A DNA stretch of 64,000 bases from Alphaproteobacteria bacterium (GCA_002401695.1 NVTV01000001.1:482501-546500); one strand, 5' to 3'. Counted from the first letter of the stretch, positions 1-9,614 are shown. Translations and numbers: made by a program. Notes: generated by a model not told the origin, from the sequence alone.

Positions 1-285
1 TATAATTTTCTGAATTTTATGCGCCGCCCATTAGACGGAAAAACAACCCCGAAGAAAATACGCAAAGATCTAAATGAGTTTTTAAAAACCAAAAACACTG
101 GTCTACCCCCCCTAGCGCAACATTGCGCAAACAAACGTACCATCGATGAATTTGACGCAAAAATATCACGACGTTCATTAGGTGTGAACGCCCCCCTAAC
201 AACAGGTATGAAACGCATCCTATCCGGCTTTGGCGGAGGAAACCGCCTAATTGTCAAAGCCGCCTTTCGTCATGGATGCAAATAG
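1..285 (+). CDS. possible C-terminal part of an unknown protein, cut by window edge
   Basis: The plus-strand frame is open from the first base of the window to a TAG at 283-285, so this could be the end of a gene that starts outside. The product is basic, rich in Lys and Arg, with a glycine-rich stretch (GFGGGN) near the end. Codon choice resembles neighbouring genes. The first in-frame ATG is at 19 but has no ribosome binding site. No family is recognised. It faces the end of the tad operon convergently. It may equally be non-coding. Confidence 0.25.
   Translation, partial: YNFLNFMRRPLDGKTTPKKIRKDLNEFLKTKNTGLPPLAQHCANKRTIDEFDAKISRRSLGVNAPLTTGMKRILSGFGGGNRLIVKAAFRHGCK
226..261. other. nested inverted repeat near left edge
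   Basis: GGCTTTG at 226-232 pairs with CAAAGCC at 255-261, and inside it GGCGG at 232-236 pairs with CCGCC at 243-247. No T-tract follows on either strand. It may be a weak transcriptional barrier between convergent units, or simply part of the partial coding frame that covers it. Confidence 0.3.
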
Positions 286-325
286 AATTAACAATACGAA
301 ACGTAAGATAAGACATACCAAAATC

Positions 326-432
326 GATAGTCAAAGAGATCTACTATCCTGCAAGGTATGGCATAGCGATGCGTATAAACATACGCAAAACGTAACGCAA
401 GGCTGGCAAGATAATAAATATAGAAGGCTATC
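326..432. repeat. foldback intergenic repeat, copy 1
   Basis: The core TGCGTAT-aaac-ATACGC lies at 370-386, flanked by CAAGG on the left (352-356). Outer arms pair imperfectly: CTACTATCCTGC at 341-352 pairs with GCAAGATAATAA further right, three differences in 12, each of which becomes a G-U pair in minus-strand RNA. Weaker pairing continues to GATAG (326-330) and CTATC (428-432), so the right arm covers the stop codon of tadC at 428-430. Same core and orientation as the copies near 2.4, 28.1, 42.4 and 43.1 kb. This is the most diverged copy. Confidence 0.55.
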
Positions 433-1381
433 CGCCGCGCATGGCCGATACTTGCATACTCGCTGGCCCGAGGATAATAACAAACAGGACAGGCAAGAAA
501 AACACAATCATCGGCACGGTCAACTTAGGAGGTAGAGAAGCCGCCTTTTGCTCCGCCGCCGCCATACGCATATCCCGCAATTCATCGGACATAATGCGCA
601 TCGCTTGAGAAACAGATGTACCATATTGCTCAGCCTGTATCAGTGAGGTGGCAAAACTCTTGCCCGCTCCACTACCAACGCGGCGCGCAAAATCTTGCAG
701 AGCTTTCCTGCGATCATTCAACATCGCCATCTCGGCACAAAGAATGCCCAGCTCCTCTGATAAAATTTCAGATTGATCGGCTACCTCTTCCGCTACGCGC
801 TGCACGGTTTGCTCCAAACCAATACCGCCCTGCACACAAATCAACATCATATCCAGCGCATCAGGAAAACTCATATTAATTTCTTCCTGACGCTTAATAA
901 TAATATTCTTAATCAAAATATCAGGCAATTTGAAACCAAACAGCGCACTACCAAACAACATAGACATTTGTATCAGATTGCTGAATTGCTTTTCCTCTGG
1001 CAAGACAGAAAGATAGAACGCACAAATACCAAGAAAAACCAACGGCAAAACAGCCCGTGAAATCAAAAACCGCATATGTGCTTTGGGATTACGTATCCCC
1101 GCTTGCAACATTTTATCACGCGCCTTTTCCCCCATTGAACCGGCAAGGCGTTGAAATCTATAAAACATCGCCATGTTATCACGCGCAGAGACACTGTCAT
1201 CTTTAATAATTTTATTGCCGCCTTCACGCGACAATTGATAAAGATCCTTACGGCGTTTTTCGATAATCGATCTAGTTTTTTCTTTCTTATCCGATTTCTG
1301 TAAAAACGGAAATGCAAACGCCGCGAAAGATATTCCCGCCGCAATCGCCGCAACCATAGTAATAAACATTTCATCGTTCAT
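428..1381 (-). CDS. tadC: Tad pilus inner-membrane platform protein TadC
   Basis: 317 residues, the usual size for TadC, a GspF-type integral membrane platform protein that works with TadB and the TadA/CpaF ATPase to drive Flp pilus assembly. A hydrophobic helix sits at residues 8-27, two more around 105-155, then the cytoplasmic T2SSF domain (about 165-290) with the conserved PDALDMM and GGIGLEQ stretches, and a last helix at about 290-310. It follows tadB by 17 bp and ends the cpa/tad operon. The stop codon lies inside the arm of a foldback repeat. AGGG stands upstream of the ATG. Confidence 0.93.
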   Translation of the reverse strand: MNDEMFITMVAAIAAGISFAAFAFPFLQKSDKKEKTRSIIEKRRKDLYQLSREGGNKIIKDDSVSARDNMAMFYRFQRLAGSMGEKARDKMLQAGIRNPKAHMRFLISRAVLPLVFLGICAFYLSVLPEEKQFSNLIQMSMLFGSALFGFKLPDILIKNIIIKRQEEINMSFPDALDMMLICVQGGIGLEQTVQRVAEEVADQSEILSEELGILCAEMAMLNDRRKALQDFARRVGSGAGKSFATSLIQAEQYGTSVSQAMRIMSDELRDMRMAAAEQKAASLPPKLTVPMIVFFLPVLFVIILGPASMQVSAMRGG

Positions 1382-1398
1382 AAGATCACCATTCCCTT

Positions 1399-2373
1399 TT
1401 AAATTCTAAAGTTAATCATTTTTTTCATAACCAATACGCCGCATGTCATCCATATCGCTGAATTCATCAGCATGCCGCGCCCTTCCTCGGTCGTGAACAT
1501 CGGCTCCAGATAATCCGGATTAACCGCATATAACCCCGCCCCAACCAAAGGCGGCAATGCGCCAATAATAGATGCAGAGGCAATCGCTTCTGAAGACAAA
1601 GCCATAACTTTCCGTTTAAGACGAAAGCGCGCACGAATAACACGCGATAAATTAGTTAGAACCTCGGACAAGCTAGATCCCGTTTGTGCCTGAATAGACA
1701 AGCCAGCCGCAAACATTTTCATCTCCGGTAATGGCATGCGTTTAGTACCCTCAAGGGCAGCCTCGTGCAACGGTATACCAATTTTCTGCTTATCATAAAT
1801 AATCGACATTTCTTCGCCCACAGGGCCTTCAAATTCACGGCTAATCATCAAAACCGCTTCCCCCACCGGCATACCGGCTTGCAAAAGACGCACAACCGCA
1901 TCCAGCGCATCAGAAAATTCCTCAAGAAACTCTTTTTGACGCTTTAATATCATCTTGCGTAGAATAAATCGTGGAAAGCCCATAAACCCGACAATACCCA
2001 TCATAACCAATATGTGCGGCTCAGCTTCTAAATATTTGGCCAGCCCTAAAAACGCAAAGCAAGAAACCACAGATAACACCCAGAATTTAGTGGTCTTGCC
2101 CGATAATCCCGCCTGTTCCAGCTTCAAAGAAATAGAAACCTTATCTTTATTCCCCTCTTCATCTTTGCTGGATTTCAGTTTTCTGGCAATTTCCGCGCGG
2201 CGTTTATTCTGCAGGTCTTTTTCATCGACTCGCACTTCACCCGTACTTTTCCCGCGGATCATCTCTATATTTTTCTTTGATTGCTTGGCCCCCGTATTCA
2301 TCGCAATGAACATCACAACCCCAACAATCAGGAACACAATCGCAGCAATAAGAATGATTTGAATTATTGTCAT
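1399..2373 (-). CDS. tadB: Tad pilus inner-membrane platform protein TadB
   Basis: 324 residues, TadB-type T2SSF protein that partners TadC under the CpaF ATPase. An N-terminal membrane helix (residues 5-27) is followed by a charged linker (about 30-80), two helices around 95-140, the T2SSF domain with SDALDAVVRLLQAG and GMPVGEA motifs around 150-270, and a C-terminal hydrophobic end. It is separated from cpaF by about 120 bp that are almost wholly occupied by foldback repeat copy 2, whose arm ends about 20 nt upstream of this ATG. tadC follows closely. Confidence 0.93.
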   Translation of the reverse strand: MTIIQIILIAAIVFLIVGVVMFIAMNTGAKQSKKNIEMIRGKSTGEVRVDEKDLQNKRRAEIARKLKSSKDEEGNKDKVSISLKLEQAGLSGKTTKFWVLSVVSCFAFLGLAKYLEAEPHILVMMGIVGFMGFPRFILRKMILKRQKEFLEEFSDALDAVVRLLQAGMPVGEAVLMISREFEGPVGEEMSIIYDKQKIGIPLHEAALEGTKRMPLPEMKMFAAGLSIQAQTGSSLSEVLTNLSRVIRARFRLKRKVMALSSEAIASASIIGALPPLVGAGLYAVNPDYLEPMFTTEEGRGMLMNSAIWMTCGVLVMKKMINFRI

Positions 2374-2392
2374 ATCTTTATTCCATCGTACT

Positions 2393-2497
2393 TAAAATAG
2401 TCTATATGTATGTACGGCTAGGCAAATGAGGCGAAGCGTATTGTTTATACGTAAGCCGAAATTTAGCGACGTCCGTACGTATATATAAACTATTTTA
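2393..2497. repeat. foldback intergenic repeat, copy 2
   Basis: The clearest copy. The 25-nt arms 2393-2417 and 2473-2497 are reverse complements with three differences, two of which are G-T pairs on the plus strand. The inner core holds GGC..AGCGTAT (2435-2441), a TGTTT loop and ATACG (2447-2451), then AAGCC. The right arm includes the TAA stop of cpaF (2495-2497) and the left arm ends just before the tadB ribosome-binding region, so the element fills the cpaF-tadB gap exactly. There is no T-tract after either arm. Confidence 0.85.
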
Positions 2498-4126
2498 GCC
2501 GTAGGCCTCCTCCATTGCATCCATAACCATATCCGCAACACCATATTGGCGCGCATTATCAAAGAATTTCGGACGTAAGCCTGATGATTTTTGCTTAGTA
2601 ATTAATTTACCATTTTCATCTTCACCCAATATATCAAGCGTAAAGAGGTCTTGCATTGTTACAACCTCGCCCTCCATACCTGTGATTTCAGTAACATGTG
2701 TTGTTTTACGCGAACCATCCCGCAAACGTTGCACCTGAATAATCACGTGTACCGCGCTGGCGATCTGCTCCCGCACCGCAATCGTAGGAAGGTTCAAGCC
2801 CCCCATCGCAATCATATTTTCCATACGCGAAACGGCTTCACGTGGGTTATTCGCATGCACTGTTCCCATAGAACCGTCATGGCCGGTATTCATCGCTTGC
2901 AGCAAATCGAAGGCTTCGGGGCCACGCACCTCACCAACGATAATACGTTCAGGGCGCATCCGCAGACAGTTTTTGACCAAATCCCGCATGGTGATCTCAC
3001 CGACACCTTCTAAATTAGGAGGGCGTGTTTCAAGGCGCACCACGTGCGGTTGTTGTAATTGCAATTCACAGGCATCTTCACACGTCACAACGCGCTCACC
3101 GGGTTCAATATAACGGGTTAGACAATTCAACATCGTGGTTTTACCAGACCCCGTACCGCCGGAGACAAGCACATTTACACGACAACGACCAATCGCCATA
3201 ATCAACTTCGCACAGCTCGGCGACATTGATCCCCATTCCATGAGGTTTTCAAGCGTTAGCTTATCCTTCTTAAATTTACGAATGGTCATACACGCACCAT
3301 CCACAGCCAAAGGCGGAATGATAACATTCACACGCGAACCATCAGCAAGGCGCGCATCACAAATAGGCGAGGATTCATCAACGCGCCGGCCAATCGCGCC
3401 CACAATACGCTGACAAATTGTTGTTAAATGCTGGTTATCACGGAAATGAACGTGCGTGCGCTCAATCTTACCATCAACCTCGATATAGGTCACATCAGGG
3501 CCGTTAATCATGATATCGGCAATGTCATCGCGCTCCAACAGCTCTTCCAGCGGACCAAAGCCCAGCATATCATTCGCACATTCTTTGCCGATATTTTCCA
3601 ATTCGACAGGCGTTAGATCCAGATTACGGAAACGTGATATCTCCTCCACAGCCGAGAATATCTCTTCGCGCGCCGCTGTTCCATCCATACGCGCCAGAGC
3701 TTTAAGGTCAATACCATCACGTAAATCCAGCCAAATACGTTTTTGACAACGCTGTAATCGCAGATCGGAAACGGTATCACCCGCCGTCTGGATAACCTCT
3801 TCTTCGCCACCAGACTCATCAAGCAAAGTATCTGTGTCCATATCTTTAAGCGGTTTTTTATCCTCATCCCCCCCACCTTTCTGGGAAGCCGCGTTGGAAG
3901 CCGCTGGCGCAGGGTCAGACGAAGACGCCAAGGCATCATCCAAACCATCCAACATACCCGCCATATCATCACCGGAGGATTTATCCACAGCCCCTGTATC
4001 CGTTGAAACCGAGTTAGGTTTAACAGTTTCATCCACAGACTTACCCTTTTCCTTCTTTTTTGAAGAAACGGATGCCGATTTCGCGGGGGTCTTTGGTGAT
4101 GTACCTGACTGTTTTTTACCAAACAT
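2495..4126 (-). CDS. cpaF: Tad pilus assembly ATPase CpaF/TadA
   Basis: 543 residues. Secretion ATPase of the GspE/VirB11 superfamily that powers Flp pilus polymerisation from the cytoplasmic face of the inner membrane. Residues 1-110 are a low-complexity Ser/Lys/Asp-rich extension. An N-terminal domain follows, then the ATPase core with Walker A GGTGSGKTT (about residue 325), the Asp-box region ERVVTCEDACELQL, and the Walker B/His-box stretch RPERIIVGEVRGPEAFD...GHDGSMGTVHANNP. AAGG lies 8 nt before the ATG. It sits between cpaE and tadB in the same operon. The N-terminal extension is longer than in many homologues. Confidence 0.95.
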   Translation of the reverse strand: MFGKKQSGTSPKTPAKSASVSSKKKEKGKSVDETVKPNSVSTDTGAVDKSSGDDMAGMLDGLDDALASSSDPAPAASNAASQKGGGDEDKKPLKDMDTDTLLDESGGEEEVIQTAGDTVSDLRLQRCQKRIWLDLRDGIDLKALARMDGTAAREEIFSAVEEISRFRNLDLTPVELENIGKECANDMLGFGPLEELLERDDIADIMINGPDVTYIEVDGKIERTHVHFRDNQHLTTICQRIVGAIGRRVDESSPICDARLADGSRVNVIIPPLAVDGACMTIRKFKKDKLTLENLMEWGSMSPSCAKLIMAIGRCRVNVLVSGGTGSGKTTMLNCLTRYIEPGERVVTCEDACELQLQQPHVVRLETRPPNLEGVGEITMRDLVKNCLRMRPERIIVGEVRGPEAFDLLQAMNTGHDGSMGTVHANNPREAVSRMENMIAMGGLNLPTIAVREQIASAVHVIIQVQRLRDGSRKTTHVTEITGMEGEVVTMQDLFTLDILGEDENGKLITKQKSSGLRPKFFDNARQYGVADMVMDAMEEAYG

Positions 4127-4174
4127 AATTATAACCTTGTTAAAATCCTGTACGCGGAAACGCGCAGGTTCCCT

Positions 4175-5419
4175 TTACTTTGACTTTTTCCTACTGAATA
4201 AACCATCCAAAAACCCTAAAGGCTCTTCAGGCTGATCTGCTGTATTGACATTGTTAGAGATAGATTTTTGCAACATAGAGGCAAGGCTTTCAATAAACGC
4301 CGCACTCTCTTTATCCGTAATCATCCCCTTTATATCGCTCTCATATTTAAGAAATACAGCGGGCAAATACGGTATTGATACAGATGGCGGAAATTCCAGA
4401 GCTTCCCCTATGTCTGTGGGCGAAACTTCATATGATTTGGCCAATCCTGTCTGATTTACAACCAAAGAAACGCTATCCGATTCGCCGCCGCGAATATCTG
4501 ATATTTCCTTCAATAAACTGCGGCAAAAGCGCAGAGATGTAACTGTTGGCGTAGTAATCATAATGATCTCGTGCGCCCGTGATAACACCGCTTTTTTAAC
4601 CGTAGAATCCGCAGATGACAAATCAACCATCACCACGGGTGATTTCACCATCAAATTGTCTAAAACCGCCTCATATTGCGCCGCAAAAACAGACGGATCG
4701 AGCATCGCATCCGACCCACTCGCCAAGATCGTCAGCCGATCACTCGCCTCAAAGAACATACGCTCTAACGCATCTTCATTTTGCGCTTCAACCGCGCGTG
4801 CAATTTCTGACATATTGGCAGATGGATCAAACCCCATACCAACACTTAAAGGCGACCAGCCCCCCGCTGCATCAATCAATAATGTTTTATTCTCCATATT
4901 ACCTGAAGCCAGCCATGCACAAATTTGTGTAATACTGGATGTTCCCACACCGCCCTTTGCCCCGACAAAGGCAATCAGGCGACTATCAGAAACACCAAGA
5001 CGTTGAATAAGAGCCTTAGCAATCACATCTTTTAAAATCTCGGGCTTAATCGGACGCACCAGATAATCACTCACACCCATCTCAATCAGTTGACGGTATA
5101 AGTAAACATCATTCACGGGGCCAACAATTATAGCGGCTGTTCCCTCATCACAATAATTTGAAAGTTCACCCAGACGTTCGGTAAAACTGTCATCAATCTC
5201 GTCTGTTTGAATAATTATAATTTCTGTTGCGCCGTCAGCCTGAAATGCGGCGATGGCCTCTTCGACACCGCCCTCTACCGCGTTAACATTCACACGAGCA
5301 AAACGCCAATCATCCAACAACGCTTTGGCGGAGTCCAATGTATCGGAATCTTTTGAAAACACTGAAACACTTGCGCTAGGCAGTAACGTGTCCGTTGCTT
5401 GATTCTCTATCTCGCTCAT
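4175..5419 (-). CDS. cpaE: Tad pilus localisation ATPase CpaE/TadZ
   Basis: 414 residues. Receiver-like domain (about 12-130, with IIIIQTDEID and MGVSDYLVRPIKPE) joined to a ParA/MinD-type ATPase (about 143-390). CpaE/TadZ proteins place the Tad machinery at the cell pole. The P-loop reads GAKGGVGTSS: the deviant Walker A lysine is present, but the usual lysine before the second Thr/Ser is a threonine, as in other atypical TadZ proteins. VMVDLSSADS forms the second nucleotide motif. Located between cpaD and cpaF, with a 48-bp gap to cpaF. Confidence 0.92.
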   Translation of the reverse strand: MSEIENQATDTLLPSASVSVFSKDSDTLDSAKALLDDWRFARVNVNAVEGGVEEAIAAFQADGATEIIIIQTDEIDDSFTERLGELSNYCDEGTAAIIVGPVNDVYLYRQLIEMGVSDYLVRPIKPEILKDVIAKALIQRLGVSDSRLIAFVGAKGGVGTSSITQICAWLASGNMENKTLLIDAAGGWSPLSVGMGFDPSANMSEIARAVEAQNEDALERMFFEASDRLTILASGSDAMLDPSVFAAQYEAVLDNLMVKSPVVMVDLSSADSTVKKAVLSRAHEIIMITTPTVTSLRFCRSLLKEISDIRGGESDSVSLVVNQTGLAKSYEVSPTDIGEALEFPPSVSIPYLPAVFLKYESDIKGMITDKESAAFIESLASMLQKSISNNVNTADQPEEPLGFLDGLFSRKKSK

Positions 5420-5549
5420 ATGTTTTTACCTGTACTTTGCCCGATCAGGCATAGAATTGCTCTTATTATAAAATACTAATGCTCACACTAGCATCCAGCC
5501 CTTAACATTCTCCTAATTTTGCAGCGCATATTATACATTAATTCAAGCT

Positions 5550-6200
5550 CTATTCATCCGTAACACTTTCGCCGCCAAGCTCTTTATTTTCTGCGCCTGT
5601 ACGGTAAAGTTCAACAATATTGGATACACTGCGCCCGTCCGTGGTATCCCCCGTAGCGCCGCGTCCTAACAAATGCTGTGGTTTTGCAATTTGGCGTGCA
5701 ATCAGCGTATCAATAGAACACCCTAATTTATACTCTGCGCCCCTACCCACAGGACGTCCGCTCATCCCCGGCATCATTTCATCACACCCTTCCGGTGCGT
5801 GCGCCGTAAAAGAATTATAGGTAATTAACAAGCGCGCTTCATCACCTTGCACCTTAATCGGCATAATACCGGCATTCACATTCACAACGCCGGAATCACG
5901 CAATAAGGATACAATATCGGAAATTTTGTTTGTCGCGACCATAGCTGTATTACGGTAAGATTTCGGATCATACGTCACAATCAAATCCATCGCCCCGCCG
6001 CCATGCTTTGTATAATGACGGGCAAGACCACCAATAAAGGCATCATCCACCTCGTAAAGCGCAACATCATAGGTCTGCATTTCCTCTTGAACCTGTATTT
6101 GCGTGTCGTGCAACGTTGTCGGCTCATACAAATCACGATCACCACAGCCAACCAAGGACATAGAAAGGAAAGCCACAGTGGCATTTAGAATAAATTTCAT
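5550..6200 (-). CDS. cpaD: CpaD-family pilus assembly lipoprotein
   Basis: 216 residues from the chosen start. The N-terminus is a short lipoprotein signal ending in LVGC, with Cys at residue 19, which argues for this ATG (preceded by AAAGGCGA) over one 18 codons upstream. The rest matches CpaD, the outer-membrane-associated partner of the CpaC secretin: a periplasmic domain including YDPKSYRNT, then GCDEMMPGMSGRPV and a Cys-containing LGCSIDTLIARQIA stretch. It follows cpaC directly. Its role is inferred from the family and the operon. Confidence 0.85.
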   Translation of the reverse strand: MKFILNATVAFLSMSLVGCGDRDLYEPTTLHDTQIQVQEEMQTYDVALYEVDDAFIGGLARHYTKHGGGAMDLIVTYDPKSYRNTAMVATNKISDIVSLLRDSGVVNVNAGIMPIKVQGDEARLLITYNSFTAHAPEGCDEMMPGMSGRPVGRGAEYKLGCSIDTLIARQIAKPQHLLGRGATGDTTDGRSVSNIVELYRTGAENKELGGESVTDE

Positions 6201-6278
6201 CAGATTATCGCCTTTTATCTTATTACAAGCAGGTTTTGTATTTTTAAGTTTCATGTCGTCTTTGTCCTAATTATGCTC

Positions 6279-7772
6279 TTAATCAATGATGTAGCCATAA
6301 TATCCGGCATTCGCGAATACATCATTACCCTCCAGATCAAACATACGTCTGATATTGGCTTTAAAGATTTTTGATAATTGTGTTTGATTTTCTTTCGGCA
6401 TGCGCTTCGAATTTTTTTTGTCCGCAAATGGCTCAACCAAAGTTGCTGTTACAATAATCACCAACTCTGTTTCATTACGCTGAAAACTTTCGGAGGAAAT
6501 TAATTTGCCCAAAATCGGTGTATCTTTAATCCCCGGCAAGCCTTTAAACCCTTCCGCTGTCTGGGATTGCAGCAATCCCGCAATCATCAAACTACCGCCA
6601 CTTGGCATTTCTATCGTCGTGTTTGTACGGCGTATATCAAGCCCTGGAATCGTTAGCCCCGCCAAAACAACGGCGTTACTACTGTCCAGCGATGACACTT
6701 CCGTATCAAGTTGTAAATTAATACGGTTATCCGATAGAACAATCGGCTTAAAGTTCAAAGAAACCCCGAATTCACGGAATTGAACAGTGATATTACCAAA
6801 CTGGTCACGACCTGTCGGAACGGGGAACTCTCCGCCTGCAAGGAAACCAGCTTTCTGCCCTGATACAGCCGTTAAATTCGGCTCTGCCAGAACGCTCAAA
6901 AGATTTTCTTCTTCCAACGCTGACAGGAATAATCCGATTTTACCAATACCGTTCAGACCCGAATCCAGCACAACCCCCGCCGCACCGATCGCATCTTGCG
7001 ATAAGGCAAGTCCTGCCGCGCCGCCAAAATGCAGCGCATTCCCATGGTTTGTCAGCGAACTGGAGGGTGTCCGGCCAAATATTGTCGTCACAGATAACTC
7101 ATTAGGGTCATTTGCCACAGTATCCAAGCCCAACTCTTTTAAGACATTACGTTCGGCCTCAATAATTTTCACTTGCAACATGACCTGCTGTTCACCCCGA
7201 ACCTCAAGCAAATTCACAATCAACTCATCAACAGAAGGTGTACCGCCAATATCCTGTAAATCACTAACATAGTGCCCTACAAGATTGCTGATCTTTGATG
7301 CAACATCAGGATTAGAAACACGCCCCGTCAATAAAACCTGATCGTGAATAGAACCGATTTTCACGCTTTCCTCTGGAAACAAACTGTCAACCAAACTTTG
7401 AATGGCTTGTAAATCATATGACACATGAATGTCCAAACGCTTAACCACATTACCGGACGCATCCAAAACGATGATGTTCGTATCGCCAATATTCAAACCC
7501 ACAATATATAATTTATCGGATTGAACCGCTTGCACATCAACAATATTCGGGTTCGCAACCAAAACATCAGATACACTGGCAGGAAGCGCAACAATATCCG
7601 CCTTCCCCAATGTTATAACCAACGGCGCAGCGACTTTTTTGGCTTCCTTAATGGAAATCAAATCGCCCTTTGATGCATTTGCTTGCTGCACAATGCCGCC
7701 AAATGCAGCACCAACAGTAATAACAGATGCCAATACCAATGTTCTCGATAGTTTTTTATATAAACCTGTCAT
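6279..7772 (-). CDS. cpaC: Tad pilus secretin CpaC/RcpA
   Basis: 497 residues from the chosen ATG; an upstream in-frame start would add 23 residues ahead of the signal peptide. A signal peptide covers about residues 1-33 (ending QANAS). The N-terminal pilus/BON-like region follows (to about 215), then the secretin domain (about 235-450) with VRGEQQVMLQVKIIEAER and the C-terminal PFLGKL-like TPILGKL...ETELVIIVTATLV signature. It forms the multimeric outer-membrane channel for the Flp pilus. It lies between cpaB and cpaD. Confidence 0.94.
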   Translation of the reverse strand: MTGLYKKLSRTLVLASVITVGAAFGGIVQQANASKGDLISIKEAKKVAAPLVITLGKADIVALPASVSDVLVANPNIVDVQAVQSDKLYIVGLNIGDTNIIVLDASGNVVKRLDIHVSYDLQAIQSLVDSLFPEESVKIGSIHDQVLLTGRVSNPDVASKISNLVGHYVSDLQDIGGTPSVDELIVNLLEVRGEQQVMLQVKIIEAERNVLKELGLDTVANDPNELSVTTIFGRTPSSSLTNHGNALHFGGAAGLALSQDAIGAAGVVLDSGLNGIGKIGLFLSALEEENLLSVLAEPNLTAVSGQKAGFLAGGEFPVPTGRDQFGNITVQFREFGVSLNFKPIVLSDNRINLQLDTEVSSLDSSNAVVLAGLTIPGLDIRRTNTTIEMPSGGSLMIAGLLQSQTAEGFKGLPGIKDTPILGKLISSESFQRNETELVIIVTATLVEPFADKKNSKRMPKENQTQLSKIFKANIRRMFDLEGNDVFANAGYYGYIID

Positions 7773-7846
7773 GGTTCTTTCTTTCACTTTATTTTTAACG
7801 ACACATAAATTTAATACACAGCGTATGAAGGGGGTGCGCAATATGA

Positions 7847-8731
7847 TTAATGCACAGGAAATGTTTGCACTTGCGCGCCATTATACACCTTCACAGTATT
7901 CAAGTTCACGCCCGTTTCTTTCTTAAGGCGTACAAATTCAGCATGAATTTCATCATCAATTGTGGTCAAACGCGCATCGGTTAATGTCGCCTCGTCTTTA
8001 TTGGCAACATCATCGCCAACACCGCGCATGGCCAACGTCAACGTCCCCATTTCCGAGGCCAAGGCCAATGTCTCTGCCGCACGAATAGGAACGGCAAGCG
8101 TCACAGTTTTACCAATTTTTATTTTATCGTCTTTTTTCTGTTCCGCCTTTTGATCAATCGCCAAAACACGAACATTTTGAAGGATAGTCTCCACCGCCAA
8201 CTTTTCGATATTCATTTTAACCATATCGCGGATTTGCGGCATTTCACCCTTGCTCACATTCACTCTGTACTTGTACGTCAAAATAACGTCAACAAAACTG
8301 CCCGGCGCGATAAAGCCCGCAACCATATCCTCGGCTGAAACCTTGATAGAAACCGCGCGTTCGCCCTCTTTCAATCTGGCAACAACGTAATTTCCTTTAG
8401 AATCTTTCAAAATAGCACGTTTAACAAGCGCCTCTCCTGATCCGAAACTTCTATCTAAACGACCTGACAAAGCATCATCAGCGCCCTGATCTTCCTCACG
8501 AATAATAGCCCCGTTAAACAAGGCTTCCTCATCCCACGATTTCCAACGCATATCGCCGTCTTCCAGCTCATGCCCTTTGCGTAAATCTTTGGCCGCAACC
8601 AAAATTTCCACTGAATTTGCAGTGACCACCGCCGGCCCCTCTTTTCCACCCAATGTGACCTGCACAAGAACAGCAACAAGAACTGCTGCTAAAATTGCGC
8701 CACCAAGTACAATTAGAATATTTTTATTCAT
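7847..8731 (-). CDS. cpaB: Tad pilus assembly protein CpaB/RcpC
   Basis: 294 residues from the ATG preceding the membrane anchor; a start 13 codons upstream is possible. One hydrophobic segment at residues 4-28 is followed by a periplasmic SAF domain (about 42-110, VEILVAAKDLRKGHELEDGDM) and the RcpC-type region (GERAVSIKVSAEDMVAGFI...GSFVDVI). CpaB is thought to interact with the secretin and to modulate pilin handling. A GGC-UUCG-GCC hairpin (8794-8807) lies upstream in the leader between cpaA and cpaB. Confidence 0.9.
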   Translation of the reverse strand: MNKNILIVLGGAILAAVLVAVLVQVTLGGKEGPAVVTANSVEILVAAKDLRKGHELEDGDMRWKSWDEEALFNGAIIREEDQGADDALSGRLDRSFGSGEALVKRAILKDSKGNYVVARLKEGERAVSIKVSAEDMVAGFIAPGSFVDVILTYKYRVNVSKGEMPQIRDMVKMNIEKLAVETILQNVRVLAIDQKAEQKKDDKIKIGKTVTLAVPIRAAETLALASEMGTLTLAMRGVGDDVANKDEATLTDARLTTIDDEIHAEFVRLKKETGVNLNTVKVYNGAQVQTFPVH

Positions 8732-8885
8732 TTTTTTAAACCCCGTTTCAGGACCTGTAATATTTTGCATGATTGATACTCAGAAAGTAAGATTGGCCGA
8801 AGCCAAAGAAATAAAAATTTAAACCCAAATAACCTAATAATAAAGGATTTACACCCTTTAATAATATCGGTTGTTTGTTAACAAT

Positions 8886-9455
8886 TCATGAACCCCCTTC
8901 AACCATATGTGATGCGACAAATGATCCCAACACATCAGATGAAAAATACCCTGCCTGTATAAAAGCAACAAGCATGCCAAAACTGATAGCAACGCCATAA
9001 GGCACTTTATCCGCCCCGCCCTGCACCTGCGCAACCCAACTGCCCTCCGCAGGATTTTTAAACGGTTTGTTGCGCTTTATATACAACGCAACAACGCCCA
9101 GAACGCCGCCGAATAAGGTCATAAAAAATAAGAAAACCAATAACAATTTAACACTGAACCATAAGGCACAAGCCGTCGCAAACTTTGAATCCCCTGCCCC
9201 GATCACGCGCATCGCGAATAACCCCAGCGTCACAACAAAAGCTAAACTTGCCGAGAGAATATGCGATAAAAACGAACCAAACACATCACCTTGCCCACCT
9301 AGATACAGCGCGCCAAACGCAACAAAGAAGGCCGCCATAACATAAAGACTATAACTGTTTGGTATGGTCATAGAGCGAATATCGGACAGGCCAGCCAGCC
9401 CTCCGATTACCAATGTGATGAATACGCATATCAGAAAAATTATAAGTAAGATCAT
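8886..9455 (-). CDS. cpaA: prepilin peptidase CpaA/TadV
   Basis: 189 residues. Type IV prepilin peptidase of the A24 family, a polytopic inner-membrane aspartic protease that cleaves the Flp leader. The first catalytic Asp is in LSDIRSMTIPN (about residue 25), and the second lies in the GAGDSKF motif (GxGD, about residue 88). Six or so hydrophobic segments are visible. It lies between the flp terminator and cpaB, so it is probably transcribed by read-through from flp. Confidence 0.92.
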   Translation of the reverse strand: MILLIIFLICVFITLVIGGLAGLSDIRSMTIPNSYSLYVMAAFFVAFGALYLGGQGDVFGSFLSHILSASLAFVVTLGLFAMRVIGAGDSKFATACALWFSVKLLLVFLFFMTLFGGVLGVVALYIKRNKPFKNPAEGSWVAQVQGGADKVPYGVAISFGMLVAFIQAGYFSSDVLGSFVASHMVEGGS

Positions 9456-9552
9456 GTTAAATCCAGAATACAGGAAAACTGTGGAAAAATCGATAGGAAA
9501 ACTTGACTTAGCTGTCTGCCGCGATTCGGCAATATTTTCCTACCATAACAAA

Positions 9553-9588
9553 GGCAAAAAGAAAGCCCGTCAGAAATATCGGACGGGC
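9553..9588 (-). terminator. intrinsic terminator/attenuator after flp
   Basis: On the minus strand GCCCGTC (9582-9588) and GACGGGC (9565-9571) form a 7-bp GC-rich stem with a 10-nt loop, followed by TTTCTTTTT. It sits 26 bp after the flp stop and about 100 bp before cpaA. This would give abundant short pilin mRNA with limited read-through to the assembly genes. Confidence 0.85.
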
Positions 9589-9614
9589 ACTCTTTATCTT
9601 TAAATCTCTTAATA

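Noticed and set aside
251..535. 94-codon plus-strand frame overlapping the end of tadC
   Set aside because: Covers foldback repeat copy 1 and coding sequence of tadC, with Asn/His/Arg-rich product and no ribosome binding site.
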